Origin: Alphaproteobacteria bacterium
GTDB lineage: Bacteria; Pseudomonadota; Alphaproteobacteria; Micropepsales; Micropepsaceae
Direction: 5' to 3'
NCBI GenBank assembly: GCA_019241645.1
Contig: JAFAWQ010000029.1
Span: 124,001 to 188,000 of the forward strand
DNA: 64,000 bases
The notes under the pieces are model-generated. The model worked only from the letters and a program-made list of their open reading frames with translations. It did not search any database and was not told where the DNA came from. The stretch's first letter is position 1. Each line of letters starts with the position of its first letter. Made by a program: the position numbers and the translations under genes. Shown one piece after another: positions 26,823 to 37,966 of this stretch.

Positions 26823-29219
26823 TCAACCTCGCAGCGTGCCGCCGGTGGCTTTGGTGACCGCGGTGACGATCTTCTGCGCGATGGCCTCGATCTCCGCATC
26901 AGTCAGTGTGCGGTCCTTCGGCTGCAGGCGCACCGCAATGGCGAGCGACTTCTTGCCTTCCGGAATGCCTTTGCCTTCGTAAAGATCAAACACGTCCACC
27001 CGCTCGATGAGCGCACGCTCGGCAGATTTCGCTGCCTTGATCACCTCGTCGGCGGAGACTTTCGCATCCAGCAGGAACGCGAAATCACGCTCGACCGGCT
27101 GGAATGGCGATGGCGCAAACGGCGGGCGCGCTTTGCCCTTGCTCTTTTGTTCCGGGATCGCGTCTAGAAAGACTTCGAACGCTGCGGCCGGACCTTTGAG
27201 ATCGAACGCGGCAATCACCTTCGGATGCAGTTCGCCGAAATATGCGAGCACCTTCGGCCCAAGCGCGAGGGTGCCGGAGCGGCCGGGGTGATACCAGGCC
27301 GCGGCACCCACTTTCAGCGGCGCCGTCATGGCGCCGCCCATGGCGGTTTCAACGGCCGCGAGTATGTCGGCTTTGACATCGAAGGCGTCCGGCGCATGCG
27401 CGGATTTCGTCCAGCTGCGCTGCGGCTCGCCGATGCGCACTCCCGCAGCAACCGTTTGCTGCGCGCCCGGCATGCCGCTCTCAAACTGCGCGCCAATCTC
27501 GAACAGCATCAGATCGTTGAACCCCCGCGCCTGATTGCGCTGCGACGCCGCCAGCAGCGACGGCAGGAGGCTGGGCCGCAGCGAATCGAGATCGGCAGCG
27601 ATGGGGTTCTCGAGCTGCCGCGCATCGTCGCCGCCGCCGAACAGTGCCGCATGCGCGCGCGTAATAAAGGAGAAGTTGATCGCCTCGTTGAAGCCGCGGC
27701 TCGCGATAGCCCGGCGCACGAGCTTCGCGCGGCGTTGCGCCGATGTCAGCGTCGGGCGCGCGATGGCCGAACTGCGCTGCATCGGCTGCGATGGCACATT
27801 TTCCAGTCCGTAAATGCGTACGACCTCTTCCACGAGATCGGCGGTGCCTTCGATATCGCTGCGCCAGGACGGCGGCTGCACGGAAAGTGGCTCGTCCCCG
27901 TTCACGACAAACCCGAGTCTCGTCAAAATGCGTACGATTTCGGCTTTCGGCACTTCGATCCCGGCCAGTCGCTTCACGGCATTGGACGAGAACGCAATGG
28001 TGCGCGTCCACTGCGGCACCGCACCCGCGACCACGATCTCCGATGGTTCACCGCCGCAGAATTCGAGAATGAGTTTCGTAGCGAGTTCCAGCCCCGGAAC
28101 CACGAATTCCGGATCGACGCCGCGCTCGAAGCGGTAGCGCGCGTCCGAGACAATGCCGAGCTTGCGGCCAGTCTGCGCGATGCGCACCGGATCGAAGTAG
28201 GCAGACTCGACGAACACATTGGTGGTGGCTTCGGTGCAAGCCGTATCCTCGCCGCCCATGACGCCGGCGATGCCGCGCGCCGCTTTCTCGTCGGCAATCA
28301 CGCACATGGCGGAACCGAGCGTGTAGCTCTTGCCGTCCAGTGCTGTGATCTGCTCGCCGTCTTGCGCCAGCCGTGCCTGCATGTCTCCGACGAGCTTATC
28401 GGCATCGAACACGTGTAATGGACGCCCGCGATCGAGCGAGATCAGATTCGTCACATCCACCAACGCGGAGATCGGACGCAAACCGACGGCCTTGAGCCGC
28501 TCCTGAACCCATTTGGGCGAAGGGCCGTTCTTCACGTTGCGAATCAGGCGCCCGGCGAATATTGGGCATGCGTTGGAGGTTTCCGGCGTGAAGTTCAGCT
28601 GGATCTTCTTGGGGCAGGGGAATGTGCCTGGCACCGCCTTTACCGATCCATCCTTCAACGAACCGAAATCGGCAGCAGCGAGATCCCGCGCGATCCCATA
28701 AACGCTGGTGGCATCGCCACGATTGGGGGTGATCGACACGTCGATGTCGGGATCGTTCAAGCCCAACGCGTGCGACGCCGGTTCGCCCACTTTTGCATCG
28801 GCCGGCAATTCGATGATGCCGTCGTGGTCGTCGCCCAGCTGCAGCTCCCGCGCCGAGCACAGCATGCCGCGCGATTCCACCCCGCGAATGGTGCCGATCT
28901 TCAGCACGTCGCCGCTTGCCGGAATGGTCACGCCTGGTTTCGCGAACACAGCCTTCATGCCGGTATGCGCGTTCGGCGCGCCGCACACCACCTGCACTGG
29001 TTGATCCTCACCCGTGTCGACCATGCACAGTTTCAGCTTGTCGGCATTGGGATGCTTCTCGGCGGAGATGACCTGGGCGACGGTGAAATCCTTGAGCCGC
29101 GCGCCCGCGTCTTCGATGGATTCAACCTCCAGCCCTATGGAGGTGAGCTTGTCGCCCACCATTTGTGCATCGGCATCGGTTTCCAGATGATCCTTCAGCC
29201 AGGAGAGCGTGATCTTCAC
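26823..29219 (-). CDS. pheT: Phenylalanine--tRNA ligase beta subunit
   Basis: 798 residues from a GTG that overlaps the pheS stop (GTGA); the longer frame upstream runs through pheS and is not real. It forms the alpha2-beta2 enzyme that charges tRNA-Phe. Domain order: tRNA-binding OB domain (about residues 39-150, [20 protein letters not shown]), B3/B4 editing domain, B5 domain, catalytic-like core, and a C-terminal FDX-ACB anticodon domain (about residues 705-798, [13 protein letters not shown]). Length is normal for bacterial PheT. Translationally coupled to pheS. Confidence 0.96.
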   Translation of the reverse strand: MKITLSWLKDHLETDADAQMVGDKLTSIGLEVESIEDAGARLKDFTVAQVISAEKHPNADKLKLCMVDTGEDQPVQVVCGAPNAHTGMKAVFAKPGVTIPASGDVLKIGTIRGVESRGMLCSARELQLGDDHDGIIELPADAKVGEPASHALGLNDPDIDVSITPNRGDATSVYGIARDLAAADFGSLKDGSVKAVPGTFPCPKKIQLNFTPETSNACPIFAGRLIRNVKNGPSPKWVQERLKAVGLRPISALVDVTNLISLDRGRPLHVFDADKLVGDMQARLAQDGEQITALDGKSYTLGSAMCVIADEKAARGIAGVMGGEDTACTEATTNVFVESAYFDPVRIAQTGRKLGIVSDARYRFERGVDPEFVVPGLELATKLILEFCGGEPSEIVVAGAVPQWTRTIAFSSNAVKRLAGIEVPKAEIVRILTRLGFVVNGDEPLSVQPPSWRSDIEGTADLVEEVVRIYGLENVPSQPMQRSSAIARPTLTSAQRRAKLVRRAIASRGFNEAINFSFITRAHAALFGGGDDARQLENPIAADLDSLRPSLLPSLLAASQRNQARGFNDLMLFEIGAQFESGMPGAQQTVAAGVRIGEPQRSWTKSAHAPDAFDVKADILAAVETAMGGAMTAPLKVGAAAWYHPGRSGTLALGPKVLAYFGELHPKVIAAFDLKGPAAAFEVFLDAIPEQKSKGKARPPFAPSPFQPVERDFAFLLDAKVSADEVIKAAKSAERALIERVDVFDLYEGKGIPEGKKSLAIAVRLQPKDRTLTDAEIEAIAQKIVTAVTKATGGTLRG

Positions 29220-30295
29220 CGCGACAGCCCTCCATCCAAAGTCGGGATGTCGAGCGGCGCGAAGCCAAAATGCCTCAGCCAGCGGATGTCGGATTCGAAG
29301 AACGGGCGGATGTCCGGGATGCCGTATTTCAGCATGGCAAGCCGATCGATCCCGCCGCCGAAGGCATAGCCCTGGTATTTCTCCGGATCGATGCCGCACA
29401 TGGACAGCACTTTCGGATGCACCATGCCGGACCCAGCCAGCTCCAGCCAATCGTTGCCGTGACCGAAAGTGATCTTGCCCGGAACGGAGCGGTCGCAGCG
29501 CAGATCCCATTCCACGCTCGGTTCGGTGAAGGGAAAGAACGACGGCCGCGCGCGCAGCTCCACCTTCTCCACTTCGAAGAAGGCCTTGCAGAACTCTTCC
29601 AGCACCCATTTCAGATGCCCGAGGTTGGTCATCTCGTCGATCACCAGCCCTTCGATCTGGTGGAACATGGGCGAGTGCGTGGCGTCGGAATCCACGCGGT
29701 ACGCCCGGCCCGGCGAAATGATGCGGACCGGCGGCTGTTGGGACAGCATGGTGCGCACCTGCACCGGAGAAGTGTGCGTGCGTAGGACGTGGCGAGAACC
29801 GTCCTTCTGCGGCGACACATAAAACGTGTCGTGCATCTGCCGCGCTGGATGATCGGGCGGGATGTTCAGCTTGGTGAAGTTGTAGTCATCGAATTCCACA
29901 TCAGGCCCTTCGGCCACAGAGAATCCGATGTCGGCGAAGATGGCTGTGATTTCATCCAGCACCTGAGACACCGGATGGATGGTACCCAGCGGCTCGGGTC
30001 GCACGGGCAACGTGACATCCACCCGTTCCGAAGCAAGCCGCGCGTTCAACGCCTGCTCCTGCAAGGCCGTCTTGCGCTCAGCAATCGCCTCGCTCACACG
30101 GTCGCGAAGCGTATTGAATTGCGGACCTTTCTCCTTGCGCTCCTCCGGCGACATGTTGCCAAGCGTCTTGAGCAGCTCGCTGATGCTGCCCTTCTTGCCA
30201 AGCGCGGATACACGCAACTGCTCCAGCGTGGCTTCGTCCGCCGCGGCCGCAACCGCGCTCACGAGACCCCGTTCGAGATCGTCAACTCCGGACAT
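29216..30295 (-). CDS. pheS: Phenylalanine--tRNA ligase alpha subunit
   Basis: 359 residues. It has an N-terminal coiled coil (residues 1-95) for tRNA contact, then the class II synthetase core. Motif 2 region [10 protein letters not shown], the phenylalanine-specificity segment EPSVEWDL, and motif 3 near [13 protein letters not shown] are visible. [11 protein letters not shown] is a further signature. It is the first gene of the pheS-pheT pair and divergent from metK across about 167 nt. The usual alphaproteobacterial neighbours infC, rpmI and rplT are not here. No leader peptide or attenuator was recognised. Confidence 0.96.
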   Translation of the reverse strand: MSGVDDLERGLVSAVAAAADEATLEQLRVSALGKKGSISELLKTLGNMSPEERKEKGPQFNTLRDRVSEAIAERKTALQEQALNARLASERVDVTLPVRPEPLGTIHPVSQVLDEITAIFADIGFSVAEGPDVEFDDYNFTKLNIPPDHPARQMHDTFYVSPQKDGSRHVLRTHTSPVQVRTMLSQQPPVRIISPGRAYRVDSDATHSPMFHQIEGLVIDEMTNLGHLKWVLEEFCKAFFEVEKVELRARPSFFPFTEPSVEWDLRCDRSVPGKITFGHGNDWLELAGSGMVHPKVLSMCGIDPEKYQGYAFGGGIDRLAMLKYGIPDIRPFFESDIRWLRHFGFAPLDIPTLDGGLSR

Positions 30296-30462
30296 TCAAA
30301 CTCCAGTCAGGCAGCAATGCTCACGCCGCCACGGGCTTCGCTTAGAGGAAAACCCGCGGTTTCGTCGAGGGCTCTCGCTCTGGCTGGCTCGTGGGCGTTG
30401 CTGTTGACCCCCGGCCACGTTCTTGCAAGAAGGCACGCCTTCCAGGCAAGCGAGGCGCCGGC

Positions 30463-31650
30463 ATGCGCGGCAACTATTTGTTCACCAGCGAGAGCGTGTC
30501 CGAAGGCCACCCCGACAAGGTCTGCGACCGCATTTCCGACGAGGTCGTCGATCTCTTCTTCCGGGAAGGCCCCAAGAGCGGACTCTCGCCCTGGGATATC
30601 CGCGCCGCCTGCGAGACCTTGGCTACCACCAACCGGGTCGTCATTGCGGGCGAAACGCGCGGCCCGAAACACCTGAGCAAGGAAGCCATTGTCGACGTCG
30701 CCCGAAATGCCATCCGCGCCATCGGCTACGAGCAGGATGGTTTTCACTGGCGAACCGCCGAGGTGGAGGTTCTCCTGCATGCGCAGTCGCCGCATATCGC
30801 GCAAGGGGTCGATGCGCGGGGCAACAAGGATGAAGGCGCTGGCGACCAAGGCATCATGTTCGGTTATGCCTGCCGCGAAACGCCGGAGCTGATGCCGGCG
30901 CCGATCTTCTACAGTCACAAGATTCTGAAGCTGATGGCCGACGCGCGACACGCGGGCGCCGCACCGAAACTTGGACCCGATGCGAAATCCCAGGTGACCG
31001 TGCGCTATGAAAACGGCCAGCCCGTGGAAGCCACGCAGATCGTGGTCTCGACGCAACATCTCGATGAGGCGATGACGTCCGAGGATGTGCGCGCCGTCAT
31101 CGAACCCTACGTCCATGAAGCGCTGCCGAAAGACTGGATCAACGGCCTCACCAGCTGGCATGTGAATCCGACCGGCGCCTTTGTCGTCGGCGGACCGGAC
31201 GGCGATTGTGGGCTCACCGGCCGCAAGATCATCGTCGACACCTATGGCGGCGCGGCCCCGCATGGCGGGGGCGCGTTTTCTGGGAAGGATCCGACCAAGG
31301 TCGACCGCTCGGCGGCCTATGCCGCGCGTTACTTGGCGAAGAACGTGGTCGCGGCAGGGCTCGCCGGCCGTTGCACCATCCAGATTTCCTATGCCATCGG
31401 CGTGTCTGATCCGCTTTCGGTCTACGTCAATCTGCACGGTACGGGCGAAGTCGACGAAGCGAAACTGGAAGCCGTGCTGCCGGAGATGATGAGTCTCAAG
31501 CCGCGTGGCATTCGCGAGCATTTGAAGCTGAATCAGCCCATTTATGCGCGCACGGCCGCCTATGGCCACTTCGGTCGCGCACCAGAATCGGACGGCGGCT
31601 TCAGCTGGGAAAAGACCGATCTCGCGGACGCGCTCAAGCGCTGCTTCTGA
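30463..31650 (+). CDS. metK: S-adenosylmethionine synthetase
   Basis: 395 residues from [12 protein letters not shown]; the longer frame from 30391 adds a non-conserved leader. It makes SAM from methionine and ATP. Signatures: [27 protein letters not shown] and the phosphate loop [19 protein letters not shown] feeds TrmB immediately downstream and the several methyltransferase and radical SAM proteins of the window. I looked for a SAM or SAM/SAH riboswitch in the 167-nt leader and could not match one with confidence. Divergent from pheS. Confidence 0.96.
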   Translation: MRGNYLFTSESVSEGHPDKVCDRISDEVVDLFFREGPKSGLSPWDIRAACETLATTNRVVIAGETRGPKHLSKEAIVDVARNAIRAIGYEQDGFHWRTAEVEVLLHAQSPHIAQGVDARGNKDEGAGDQGIMFGYACRETPELMPAPIFYSHKILKLMADARHAGAAPKLGPDAKSQVTVRYENGQPVEATQIVVSTQHLDEAMTSEDVRAVIEPYVHEALPKDWINGLTSWHVNPTGAFVVGGPDGDCGLTGRKIIVDTYGGAAPHGGGAFSGKDPTKVDRSAAYAARYLAKNVVAAGLAGRCTIQISYAIGVSDPLSVYVNLHGTGEVDEAKLEAVLPEMMSLKPRGIREHLKLNQPIYARTAAYGHFGRAPESDGGFSWEKTDLADALKRCF

Positions 31651-31651
31651 T

Positions 31652-32461
31652 GTGAGAGGCGGACACGCCGAACGCACGCGCCGCATGCTCTACGGCCGCC
31701 GCAAGGGGCCGAGACTTTCTGCGCATCAACAATCCCTGCTTGATTGCCTGCTGCCTGAATTCGAACTGAACCTCCGCCCGAATGCCGATCCGCGCAGCGA
31801 TTTTTCCGAATCCGCCGAAGAGGTCTGGCTCGAAGTCGGTTTCGGCGGCGGCGAGCATCTGATCTGGCAAGCCCGACACAACCCAGATATCGGACTCATC
31901 GGCGCCGAGCCGTACGTCAACGGTGTGGTAAAACTGTTGTCGCATATCGAAGCATTGACCCCCACCCGCCCGCTTTCGGCTCGCGACCTCCACCTTTCAG
32001 GGAGAGATGAGGAGGATCGCGTTACGCTTTCCTCCCCCTGCAAGGGGGAGGACGGTCCGCGCAGCGGATCGGGTGGGGGTCATTGGTCGAATATACGCAT
32101 CTATGCGGGCGATGCGCGGGACATTCTCGAGGCTTTGCCGGATGCCAGCCTGGGCCGCGTCTTCATCCTGTTCCCCGATCCTTGGCCAAAGATGCGGCAT
32201 CACAAGCGGCGCTTCATCCAGACGGCCATATTGGACGAACTCGCGCGGGTCATGAAGCCAGGCGCCGAACTGCGCTTCGCCAGCGACAATGCCGGATATG
32301 TGGAATGGACGCTGGAGCGATTAATGGCGCATGAAGCTTTTGCGTGGACGGCCACGCGCGCTTCGGATTGGCAAACCCGCCCGGATGATTGGCCCCCCAC
32401 GCGATACGAAGCGAAAGAGCTGCATGGTAAGCCAACCTTCTTAAGGTTCGTGCGGCGCTGA
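31652..32461 (+). CDS. trmB: tRNA (guanine-N7-)-methyltransferase with an in-frame palindromic insertion
   Basis: 269 residues from a GTG one nt after the metK stop; an internal ATG at 31685 is an alternative. It methylates G46 of tRNA using SAM. SAM motif I is WLEVGFGGGEHL, and the catalytic region is RVFILFPDPWPKMRHHKRR with DARDILEALP before it. Between these, residues about 102-144 (TPTRPLSAR...SGGGH) match nothing in the family. They are encoded by a 127-bp palindromic element (31956-32082). Removing about 42 residues restores the normal TrmB length of about 227. The frame stays open throughout, so the gene is probably expressed. Confidence 0.92.
   Translation: MRGGHAERTRRMLYGRRKGPRLSAHQQSLLDCLLPEFELNLRPNADPRSDFSESAEEVWLEVGFGGGEHLIWQARHNPDIGLIGAEPYVNGVVKLLSHIEALTPTRPLSARDLHLSGRDEEDRVTLSSPCKGEDGPRSGSGGGHWSNIRIYAGDARDILEALPDASLGRVFILFPDPWPKMRHHKRRFIQTAILDELARVMKPGAELRFASDNAGYVEWTLERLMAHEAFAWTATRASDWQTRPDDWPPTRYEAKELHGKPTFLRFVRR
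31956..32082. repeat. Palindromic element with 12-bp perfect terminal inverted repeats, inside trmB
   Basis: TGACCCCCACCC at 31956-31967 is exactly inverted as GGGTGGGGGTCA at 32071-32082. Inside is the perfect palindrome CCTCCCCC-TGCAA-GGGGGAGG (32031-32051), the same core as the palindrome beside pheT. The element encodes no protein of its own but reads through in the trmB frame without a stop. It resembles intergenic alphaproteobacterial repeats that normally lie outside genes. A target-site duplication is not clear. Confidence 0.85.
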
Positions 32462-32490
32462 CTTGCTTTTCCCGGCCCCCGCGCCTATAT
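32462..32490 (+). promoter_or_regulatory. Predicted housekeeping promoter of the rimP-pnp operon
   Basis: CTTGCT at 32462-32467 and CTATAT at 32485-32490 are separated by 17 nt. This closely resembles the alphaproteobacterial housekeeping-sigma pattern CTTGAC-N17-CTATAT. It starts right after the trmB stop and leaves a leader of about 90 nt before rimP. Prediction by eye only. Confidence 0.6.
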
Positions 32491-32525
32491 CGGGGCCATT
32501 CCCATGCAACGAAATGTCGTTGTGT

Positions 32526-32545
32526 GGCGGTTCGATAGAGCCGCC
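32526..32545 (+). promoter_or_regulatory. Hairpin in the rimP mRNA leader
   Basis: GGCGGTTC (32526-32533) pairs with GAGCCGCC (32538-32545) around a GATA tetraloop, with one G-U pair. It lies in the leader between the predicted promoter and the rimP ATG at 32589. It could be an RNA-processing or autoregulatory structure; no function can be assigned. Confidence 0.35.
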
Positions 32546-32588
32546 GCGGGGAGAAACCTTTGCTTGGAGTTTGGCGATCCTCACCGCC

Positions 32589-33101
32589 ATGTCGCAGCTC
32601 GAGACTGTTATCGCCCCTGTCGTGGAAGCGACGGGATATCGGCTTGTGCGGCTGCGTCTGATTGGCGGTAAGACCAAAACCCTTCAGATCATGGCTGAAC
32701 GGGCTGACGGGCAGATGGACGTGGAAGACTGCGCGCGTCTGAGCCGGGAATTATCCGAATTCCTCGACCGCGAAGACCCCATCGAAGGAGACTACGTGCT
32801 GGAAGTCTCTTCGCCTGGCATCGACCGTCCCCTGACGCGTCTCGTCGATTTCTCGCGCTGGTCCGGACACGAAGCCAGGCTGGAGTTGAATTCGCCCGAT
32901 GCCAACGGCCGCAAGCGGTTCAAGGGTTTACTGCTCGGCCTGGACGGCAATGATGTCGTCATCGATGTCGATCGTCAGCGGCTCAAATTTCCGTTTCGCA
33001 GCATCGCGGAGGCCAAGCTTGTGCTGACCGATAGGTTGATCGCGGAAGATCTGAAAGCGCGCAAGAACCGTCCAGCGGCAGGCAGCGGAGAAACGAATTA
33101 G
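32589..33101 (+). CDS. rimP: Ribosome maturation factor RimP
   Basis: 170 residues from MSQLETVIAPVVEATG; the longer frame from 32463 includes leader RNA and is not conserved. RimP assists late 30S subunit assembly. Its N-terminal domain shows VEDCARLSRELSEFLDREDPI and the signature YVLEVSSPGIDRPL. The C-terminal SH3-like domain follows (GRKRFKGLLLGLDGNDVVI). It is the first gene of the nusA-infB operon, as in most bacteria. Confidence 0.94.
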   Translation: MSQLETVIAPVVEATGYRLVRLRLIGGKTKTLQIMAERADGQMDVEDCARLSRELSEFLDREDPIEGDYVLEVSSPGIDRPLTRLVDFSRWSGHEARLELNSPDANGRKRFKGLLLGLDGNDVVIDVDRQRLKFPFRSIAEAKLVLTDRLIAEDLKARKNRPAAGSGETN

Positions 33102-33151
33102 GAATTTCGGGTGGCCAACGGCCGCCAACATTTAGGGCTTGGAGAAAACAT

Positions 33152-34765
33152 ATGACCACTGGCGTTGCCGCAAACCGGCTCGAACTTCTGCAGATCGCGG
33201 ATGCAGTCGCGCGCGACAAATCGATCGACAAGGCGGTCGTGATCGGCGCGATGGAAGAGGCGATGCAGCGTGCCGCCAAGGCGCGCTATGGCAGCGAAAA
33301 CGAGATCCGCGTCGATATCGACCCAAAATCGGGCGAGACGCACGTTTCACGCTATCTGCACGTCGTGGAACTGGTCGAGAACGACAAGATCGAGATCAGC
33401 CTCGAGGATGCCCGCGCGCGCAATCCTGCGGCCCAGGTGGGGGACATCATCGCCGAAACCTTGCCGCCGGTGGATTTCAGCCGCATCGCGGCGCAGGCCG
33501 CGAAGCAGGTCATCGTGCAGAAGGTGCGCGACGCCGAGCGCGACCGCCAGTACGAGGAATACAAGGACCGCATCGGCGAAGTCATCCACGGCATCGTGAA
33601 GCGGGTGGAGTTCGGTTCCGTCGTGGTCGATCTCGGCCGCGCGGAAGGCGTGGTGCGCCGCGATGAAATGATCCCGCGCGAGAACTTCCGCACCGGTGAC
33701 CGCATTCGCGCCTATATCTACGACGTGCGGCGGGAAGTCCGAGGGCCGCAGATCTTTTTGTCGCGCAGCCATCCCCAATTCATGGTGCGGCTGTTCGCGC
33801 AGGAAGTGCCGGAGATTTACGACGGTATCATCGAAATCCGCGCCGTGGCGCGCGATCCCGGTTCCCGCGCCAAGATCGCTGTGATCAGCAAGGATTCCAG
33901 CATCGATCCCGTAGGTGCTTGCGTCGGCATGCGCGGTGTGCGTGTGCAGGCCGTGGTTCAAGAGCTCCAGGGTGAGCGGATCGATATCATTCCGTGGAAT
34001 CCCGATCCGGCGACCTTCATCGTCAATGCACTGGCGCCAGCGGAGGTCACCAAGGTTGTGCTCGACGAGGATACCCACCGGGTTGAGGTGGTGGTGCCCG
34101 ATGAGCAGCTCTCGCTTGCCATCGGCCGGCGTGGACAGAACGTCCGGTTGGCTTCCCAGCTGACCGGCTGGCAAATCGATATTCTTACCGAAGCCGAAGA
34201 GTCGGAACGGCGGCAGAAGGAATTCGCCGAGCGGACGCAACTGTTCATGGATTCGCTGGACGTCGACGAGACGGTGGCACAGCTTTTGGCGTCGGAAGGT
34301 TTCGCCAGCATCGAGGACGTTGCCTATGTAGCCCTCAATGAACTTTCGGCTGTCGAGGGATTCGACGAGGAAACCGCGCAGGAGCTGCAAGCACGAGCTC
34401 AGGAATACATCGAATCCCAGAACCGGGAGATGGATGAAAAGCGGCGCCAGCTTGGCGTCGCGGATGACGTGCTGGAGGTTGAGGGAATTACGGCTGCCAT
34501 GGCTGTGGCTCTCGGCGAGCACGAGATCAAGACATTGGAAGATCTGGCTGGTTGCGCCACCGACGATATTCTCGGCTATTACGAAACAAACAAGGACAAG
34601 GAACGTGTGCGCGTGGAGGGCGCGTTGGAAGGATTCGGTCTGACGTCCGAGGACGCGAATGCGATCGTCATGAACGCTCGCGTAAAGGCCGGTTGGATCG
34701 AAGCCCCGGCCGAAGGCGCGGAGGAAGCGGGCGAAGACATACAGTCGGAGGAAGCGGACGGTTGA
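33152..34765 (+). CDS. nusA: Transcription termination/antitermination protein NusA
   Basis: 537 residues. It binds RNA polymerase and nascent RNA to modulate pausing, termination and antitermination. Domains in order: N-terminal RNAP-binding domain (1 to about 125), S1 (about 136-200), KH1 with [15 protein letters not shown] and KH2 with [16 protein letters not shown], then two C-terminal helical acidic repeats (about 365-510). A TTGGAGAAAAC ribosome site precedes the ATG. The stop overlaps the next start by 1 nt. Confidence 0.96.
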   Translation: MTTGVAANRLELLQIADAVARDKSIDKAVVIGAMEEAMQRAAKARYGSENEIRVDIDPKSGETHVSRYLHVVELVENDKIEISLEDARARNPAAQVGDIIAETLPPVDFSRIAAQAAKQVIVQKVRDAERDRQYEEYKDRIGEVIHGIVKRVEFGSVVVDLGRAEGVVRRDEMIPRENFRTGDRIRAYIYDVRREVRGPQIFLSRSHPQFMVRLFAQEVPEIYDGIIEIRAVARDPGSRAKIAVISKDSSIDPVGACVGMRGVRVQAVVQELQGERIDIIPWNPDPATFIVNALAPAEVTKVVLDEDTHRVEVVVPDEQLSLAIGRRGQNVRLASQLTGWQIDILTEAEESERRQKEFAERTQLFMDSLDVDETVAQLLASEGFASIEDVAYVALNELSAVEGFDEETAQELQARAQEYIESQNREMDEKRRQLGVADDVLEVEGITAAMAVALGEHEIKTLEDLAGCATDDILGYYETNKDKERVRVEGALEGFGLTSEDANAIVMNARVKAGWIEAPAEGAEEAGEDIQSEEADG

Positions 34766-35421
34766 TGCTGATCGCCGAAGCATCCGCTGAACAGGAACCT
34801 TCCGTGCGCGAGCGCCGCTGTATCGTCACACGGGAAGTTCTTCCGGAGTCGCGTTTGATGCGCTTCGTGGTTGGACCGGAAAACGACATCGTTCCCGATC
34901 TGGCGGCGAAGTTGCCCGGCCGCGGGATTTGGGTCGGTGCGGACCGGGCCGTTCTGCAACGCGCGGTGGACAAGAATTTGTTCACCAAAGCCGCCAAGAC
35001 AGCCGTGCGCGCCTCTGCCGAATTACCGCAGCGGGTCGAGGCGCTTCTCGTCAAGCGGATGCAGGAGCATCTTGGTTTGGCGCGGCGCGCCGGCATTATG
35101 GTGGCCGGCTTCGATACAGTCGTGCGGGCATTCTCTGAGCGGCGCAAACCCGCAATACTTGTGGAGGCCTCCGACGGCGCGGAAGACGGCCGTCGAAAAG
35201 TTCTCGCGGCCGCGCGCGCGCACTGCCTCGATTTGCAGGTCATTGACTGTCTGACCGCTGCTGAATTGAGCATGGCCCTGGGGCGGGAGAATGTGATACA
35301 CGCAGCCCTCTTTCCGGGGCCGCTTGCGGATCGGTTGGCGCTCGATGCCGAAAGGCTTCGAGGCTTCCGGCCGCGCGATTCGATGAGAACGGGTCCGACT
35401 CCCGTTCCGGATGAAAGGTAA
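34765..35421 (+). CDS. YlxR (DUF448) - L7Ae-like RNA-binding protein
   Basis: 218 residues from the ATG overlapping the nusA stop (TGATG). The N-terminal YlxR/DUF448 domain (about residues 12-85) shows [21 protein letters not shown] and [12 protein letters not shown]. The C-terminal part (about 95-190) has an L7Ae/L30e-like helix [17 protein letters not shown]. This fusion is usual in alphaproteobacterial nusA-infB operons and is thought to bind RNA. Its exact role is unresolved; YlxR in other bacteria is linked to RNase P or nucleoid-associated functions. Confidence 0.88.
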   Translation: MLIAEASAEQEPSVRERRCIVTREVLPESRLMRFVVGPENDIVPDLAAKLPGRGIWVGADRAVLQRAVDKNLFTKAAKTAVRASAELPQRVEALLVKRMQEHLGLARRAGIMVAGFDTVVRAFSERRKPAILVEASDGAEDGRRKVLAAARAHCLDLQVIDCLTAAELSMALGRENVIHAALFPGPLADRLALDAERLRGFRPRDSMRTGPTPVPDER

Positions 35422-35423
35422 GT

Positions 35424-37949
35424 ATGAGCGAGACCAACGACGCATCGCGTACGGCCCGCCCGGCGGGCAAGACGCTGTCGCTGAAAAAGACCGAAACATC
35501 CACGGTCAAGCAAAGCTTCAGCCACGGGCGCAGCAAGGCCGTGGTGGTGGAAAAGAAACGCGCCCGCGTCACACCCTCGCCCGCCCCAAAGCCTGCTTCA
35601 GAAAGACACCCCCCTCCGGAATTGGAAACCCGCGCGCCCGAGCCGGTTGCTCAAGCGCGGGATCCTCACCGCGCCGGCGTCGTGCTCCGGCAGCTTACGG
35701 ATGAAGAAAAGGAGGCACGCTCCCGGGCCATTGCCGACGCACGCGTGCACGAAGAGGAAGCCCGCAAGAGAGCTGAGGAAGACGCCAAGCACCGCGCAGT
35801 CGAGGAGGTGCGTCTCGCCAAGGAGCGCGTCGCTGCAGAGAAGCGCAAGGCGGAGGAAGATGCCCGCAAGGCAGCGGATGAACAGGCGCGCCGGCATGCG
35901 GAAGAGGAGGCCAGCCGCCGTCTCGAGAAGAAGGAAGAACCGGCTGCAACACCGGTCGAGGGCCTGCGCCGCGCCCGGCCGCCGATAGAGGAAGAGGAAG
36001 AGGCGCCCAAAAAAGGCGCCAAGGCGCCGGTCAAAACGCCAGCGCGCAAGGGCGCCGACATCCGGCGGCGCGGCAAACTCACTGTAACGGCAGCCCTGTC
36101 CGACAAGGACGAGCGCATGCGCTCGGTCGCCTCGTTCCGGCGGCATTTGCAGCGTGTGAAAGGCGCGCCACAACCTCCAGCGGGCCCGGCGGGCCCCCGC
36201 GAAGTGACGATTCCCGAAACGCTCACCGTGGCGGAACTTGCCAACCGCATGGCGCGGCGCTCAGTCGACGTGATCAAGGTGCTGATGAAGAACGGCATCA
36301 TGGCCACGGTGAACGATGTCATAGACGCCGATACGGCCGAGCTGGTCGCAACAGAATACGGTCACACTGTGAAGCGGGTGGCGGAATCGGACGTTCTCGA
36401 AGGTCTGAAAGGCGCCCAGGATGACGCCGGAAATCTGCTGCCTCGCCCGCCCATCGTTACGGTCATGGGGCACGTGGACCATGGCAAGACCTCGCTGCTC
36501 GACGCGCTGCGCGCGACGGATGTCGTTTCAGGCGAAGCCGGCGGCATCACGCAACACATCGGCGCCTACCAGGTGCAGATGCACAACGGCGCGCGGATCA
36601 CGTTTCTGGATACGCCGGGTCACGCGGCGTTCACGGCGATGCGCGCGCGCGGCGCCAAGGTGACCGATATTGTCATTCTGGTGGTCGCAGCCGACGACGG
36701 CGTCATGCCGCAGACGGTCGAAGCGATCAGTCACGCGCGCGCGGCCGGCGTGCCGATCATCGTCGCCGTCAACAAGATCGACAAAGCTGACGCAAATCCA
36801 ATGCGCGTCAAAACCGAATTGCTGCAGCAGGAGATCCAAGTCGAGGACCTAGGTGGCGAGACTTTATGTATCGAGGTCTCCGCGACGAAGGGAACGAATC
36901 TCGACAAGCTGGAAGAGGCGATCCTGCTGCAGGCGGAAGTTCTCGATCTCAAGGCAAACCCGGACCGCTCCGCCGAAGGCGCGGTGGTCGAGGCGAAGCT
37001 GGACAAAGGGCGCGGCCCGGTGGCGACCGTGCTTATTCAGCGGGGCACGCTGAAGGTCGGCGATATCGTCGTGGCGGGCTCGGAATGGGGACGCGTCCGT
37101 GTTCTCGTGAACGATCGCGGTGAAACCGTCCAGAACGCCGGGCCTGCCGCTCCGGTCGAGGTCTTGGGTCTTTCCGGCGTTCCCGAAGCGGGCGACGAAT
37201 TCGTCGTGGTTGGCGACGAGGCGCGCGCCCGCGAAGTCACGGAATACCGCACGCGCAAACGGCGCGAAACGCGCCAGACAAATCTGGCGCGGCAATCGAT
37301 GGACCAGCTGCTGAAGACGCAGAAGGACGGCGAGAAGCGGCTGCTCCCGCTGGTGATCAAGGCCGATGTTCAAGGTTCGTCGGAAGCGATTCAGGGGGCG
37401 CTTGCGAAACTTGGCACCGATGAGGTGGCCGTGCAGGTTCTGCAATCCGGCGTAGGCGGGATTACTGAGTCCGACGTGATTCTCGCGCATGCCTCCGGTG
37501 CAGCGATCATCGGCTTCAATGTGCGGGCCAACGCGCAGGCGCGCGAGCGCGCCAAGCGCGACGGCGTCGAGATCCGCTATTACAACATCATCTACAACGT
37601 GGTGGATGACGTGAAGGCCGCGCTCTCCGGCATGCTCACGCCGGAATTGCGGGAGAAATTCCTCGGCAATGCCGAAGTGCTGGAGGTTTTCGCCATCACC
37701 AAGATCGGCAAGGTTGCGGGCTGCCGCGTCACCGAAGGCGTGGTCCGCCGAGGCGCGCGCGTGCGCCTCATTCGAGATCAGGTGGTGATACACGAAGGCG
37801 AATTGTCCACGCTGAAGCGCTTCAAGGACGATGCGCGCGAGGTCGTCGCCGGCCAGGAGTGCGGCATGTCGTTCGCCAACTATCAGGATCTTCAGAAGGG
37901 CGATGTGATCGAAGCCTTCGAGGTGGAGACGATCAAGCGCGCCCTCTAG
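35424..37949 (+). CDS. infB: Translation initiation factor IF-2
   Basis: 841 residues. It is a GTPase that delivers fMet-tRNA to the 30S subunit. A long charged, Lys/Glu/Arg/Ala-rich N-terminal region (about 90-190) is followed by the IF2_N domain ([27 protein letters not shown]). The G domain then shows [12 protein letters not shown] (about 348-359), [15 protein letters not shown] and NKIDKAD. Domains II, III and IV complete the protein. Together with Fmt and FolD, also in this window, it serves formyl-methionine initiation. The next gene starts 17 nt downstream. Confidence 0.97.
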   Translation: MSETNDASRTARPAGKTLSLKKTETSTVKQSFSHGRSKAVVVEKKRARVTPSPAPKPASERHPPPELETRAPEPVAQARDPHRAGVVLRQLTDEEKEARSRAIADARVHEEEARKRAEEDAKHRAVEEVRLAKERVAAEKRKAEEDARKAADEQARRHAEEEASRRLEKKEEPAATPVEGLRRARPPIEEEEEAPKKGAKAPVKTPARKGADIRRRGKLTVTAALSDKDERMRSVASFRRHLQRVKGAPQPPAGPAGPREVTIPETLTVAELANRMARRSVDVIKVLMKNGIMATVNDVIDADTAELVATEYGHTVKRVAESDVLEGLKGAQDDAGNLLPRPPIVTVMGHVDHGKTSLLDALRATDVVSGEAGGITQHIGAYQVQMHNGARITFLDTPGHAAFTAMRARGAKVTDIVILVVAADDGVMPQTVEAISHARAAGVPIIVAVNKIDKADANPMRVKTELLQQEIQVEDLGGETLCIEVSATKGTNLDKLEEAILLQAEVLDLKANPDRSAEGAVVEAKLDKGRGPVATVLIQRGTLKVGDIVVAGSEWGRVRVLVNDRGETVQNAGPAAPVEVLGLSGVPEAGDEFVVVGDEARAREVTEYRTRKRRETRQTNLARQSMDQLLKTQKDGEKRLLPLVIKADVQGSSEAIQGALAKLGTDEVAVQVLQSGVGGITESDVILAHASGAAIIGFNVRANAQARERAKRDGVEIRYYNIIYNVVDDVKAALSGMLTPELREKFLGNAEVLEVFAITKIGKVAGCRVTEGVVRRGARVRLIRDQVVIHEGELSTLKRFKDDAREVVAGQECGMSFANYQDLQKGDVIEAFEVETIKRAL

Positions 37950-37966
37950 CGGCGTGATCGCGTCAA

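Noticed and set aside
27225-28418. 397-residue open frame antisense to pheT
   Set aside because: pheT is intact with all domains; the antisense frame is an Arg-rich shadow.
29220-29609. N-terminal extension of PheT
   Set aside because: The open frame continues into pheS in another phase; conserved PheT sequence starts at the GTG at 29219.
30296-30462. SAM or SAM/SAH riboswitch upstream of metK
   Set aside because: Short GC-rich stems exist but no segment matches the conserved cores that I know; a covariance-model search would settle it.
30307-31686. 459-residue open frame antisense to metK
   Set aside because: metK on the other strand is complete and conserved; the antisense frame has no domain.
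33347-34783. 478-residue open frame on the minus strand antisense to nusA
   Set aside because: Shadow frame of nusA; composition (His, Arg, Asp, Leu rich) mirrors the opposite codons and no family is recognisable.
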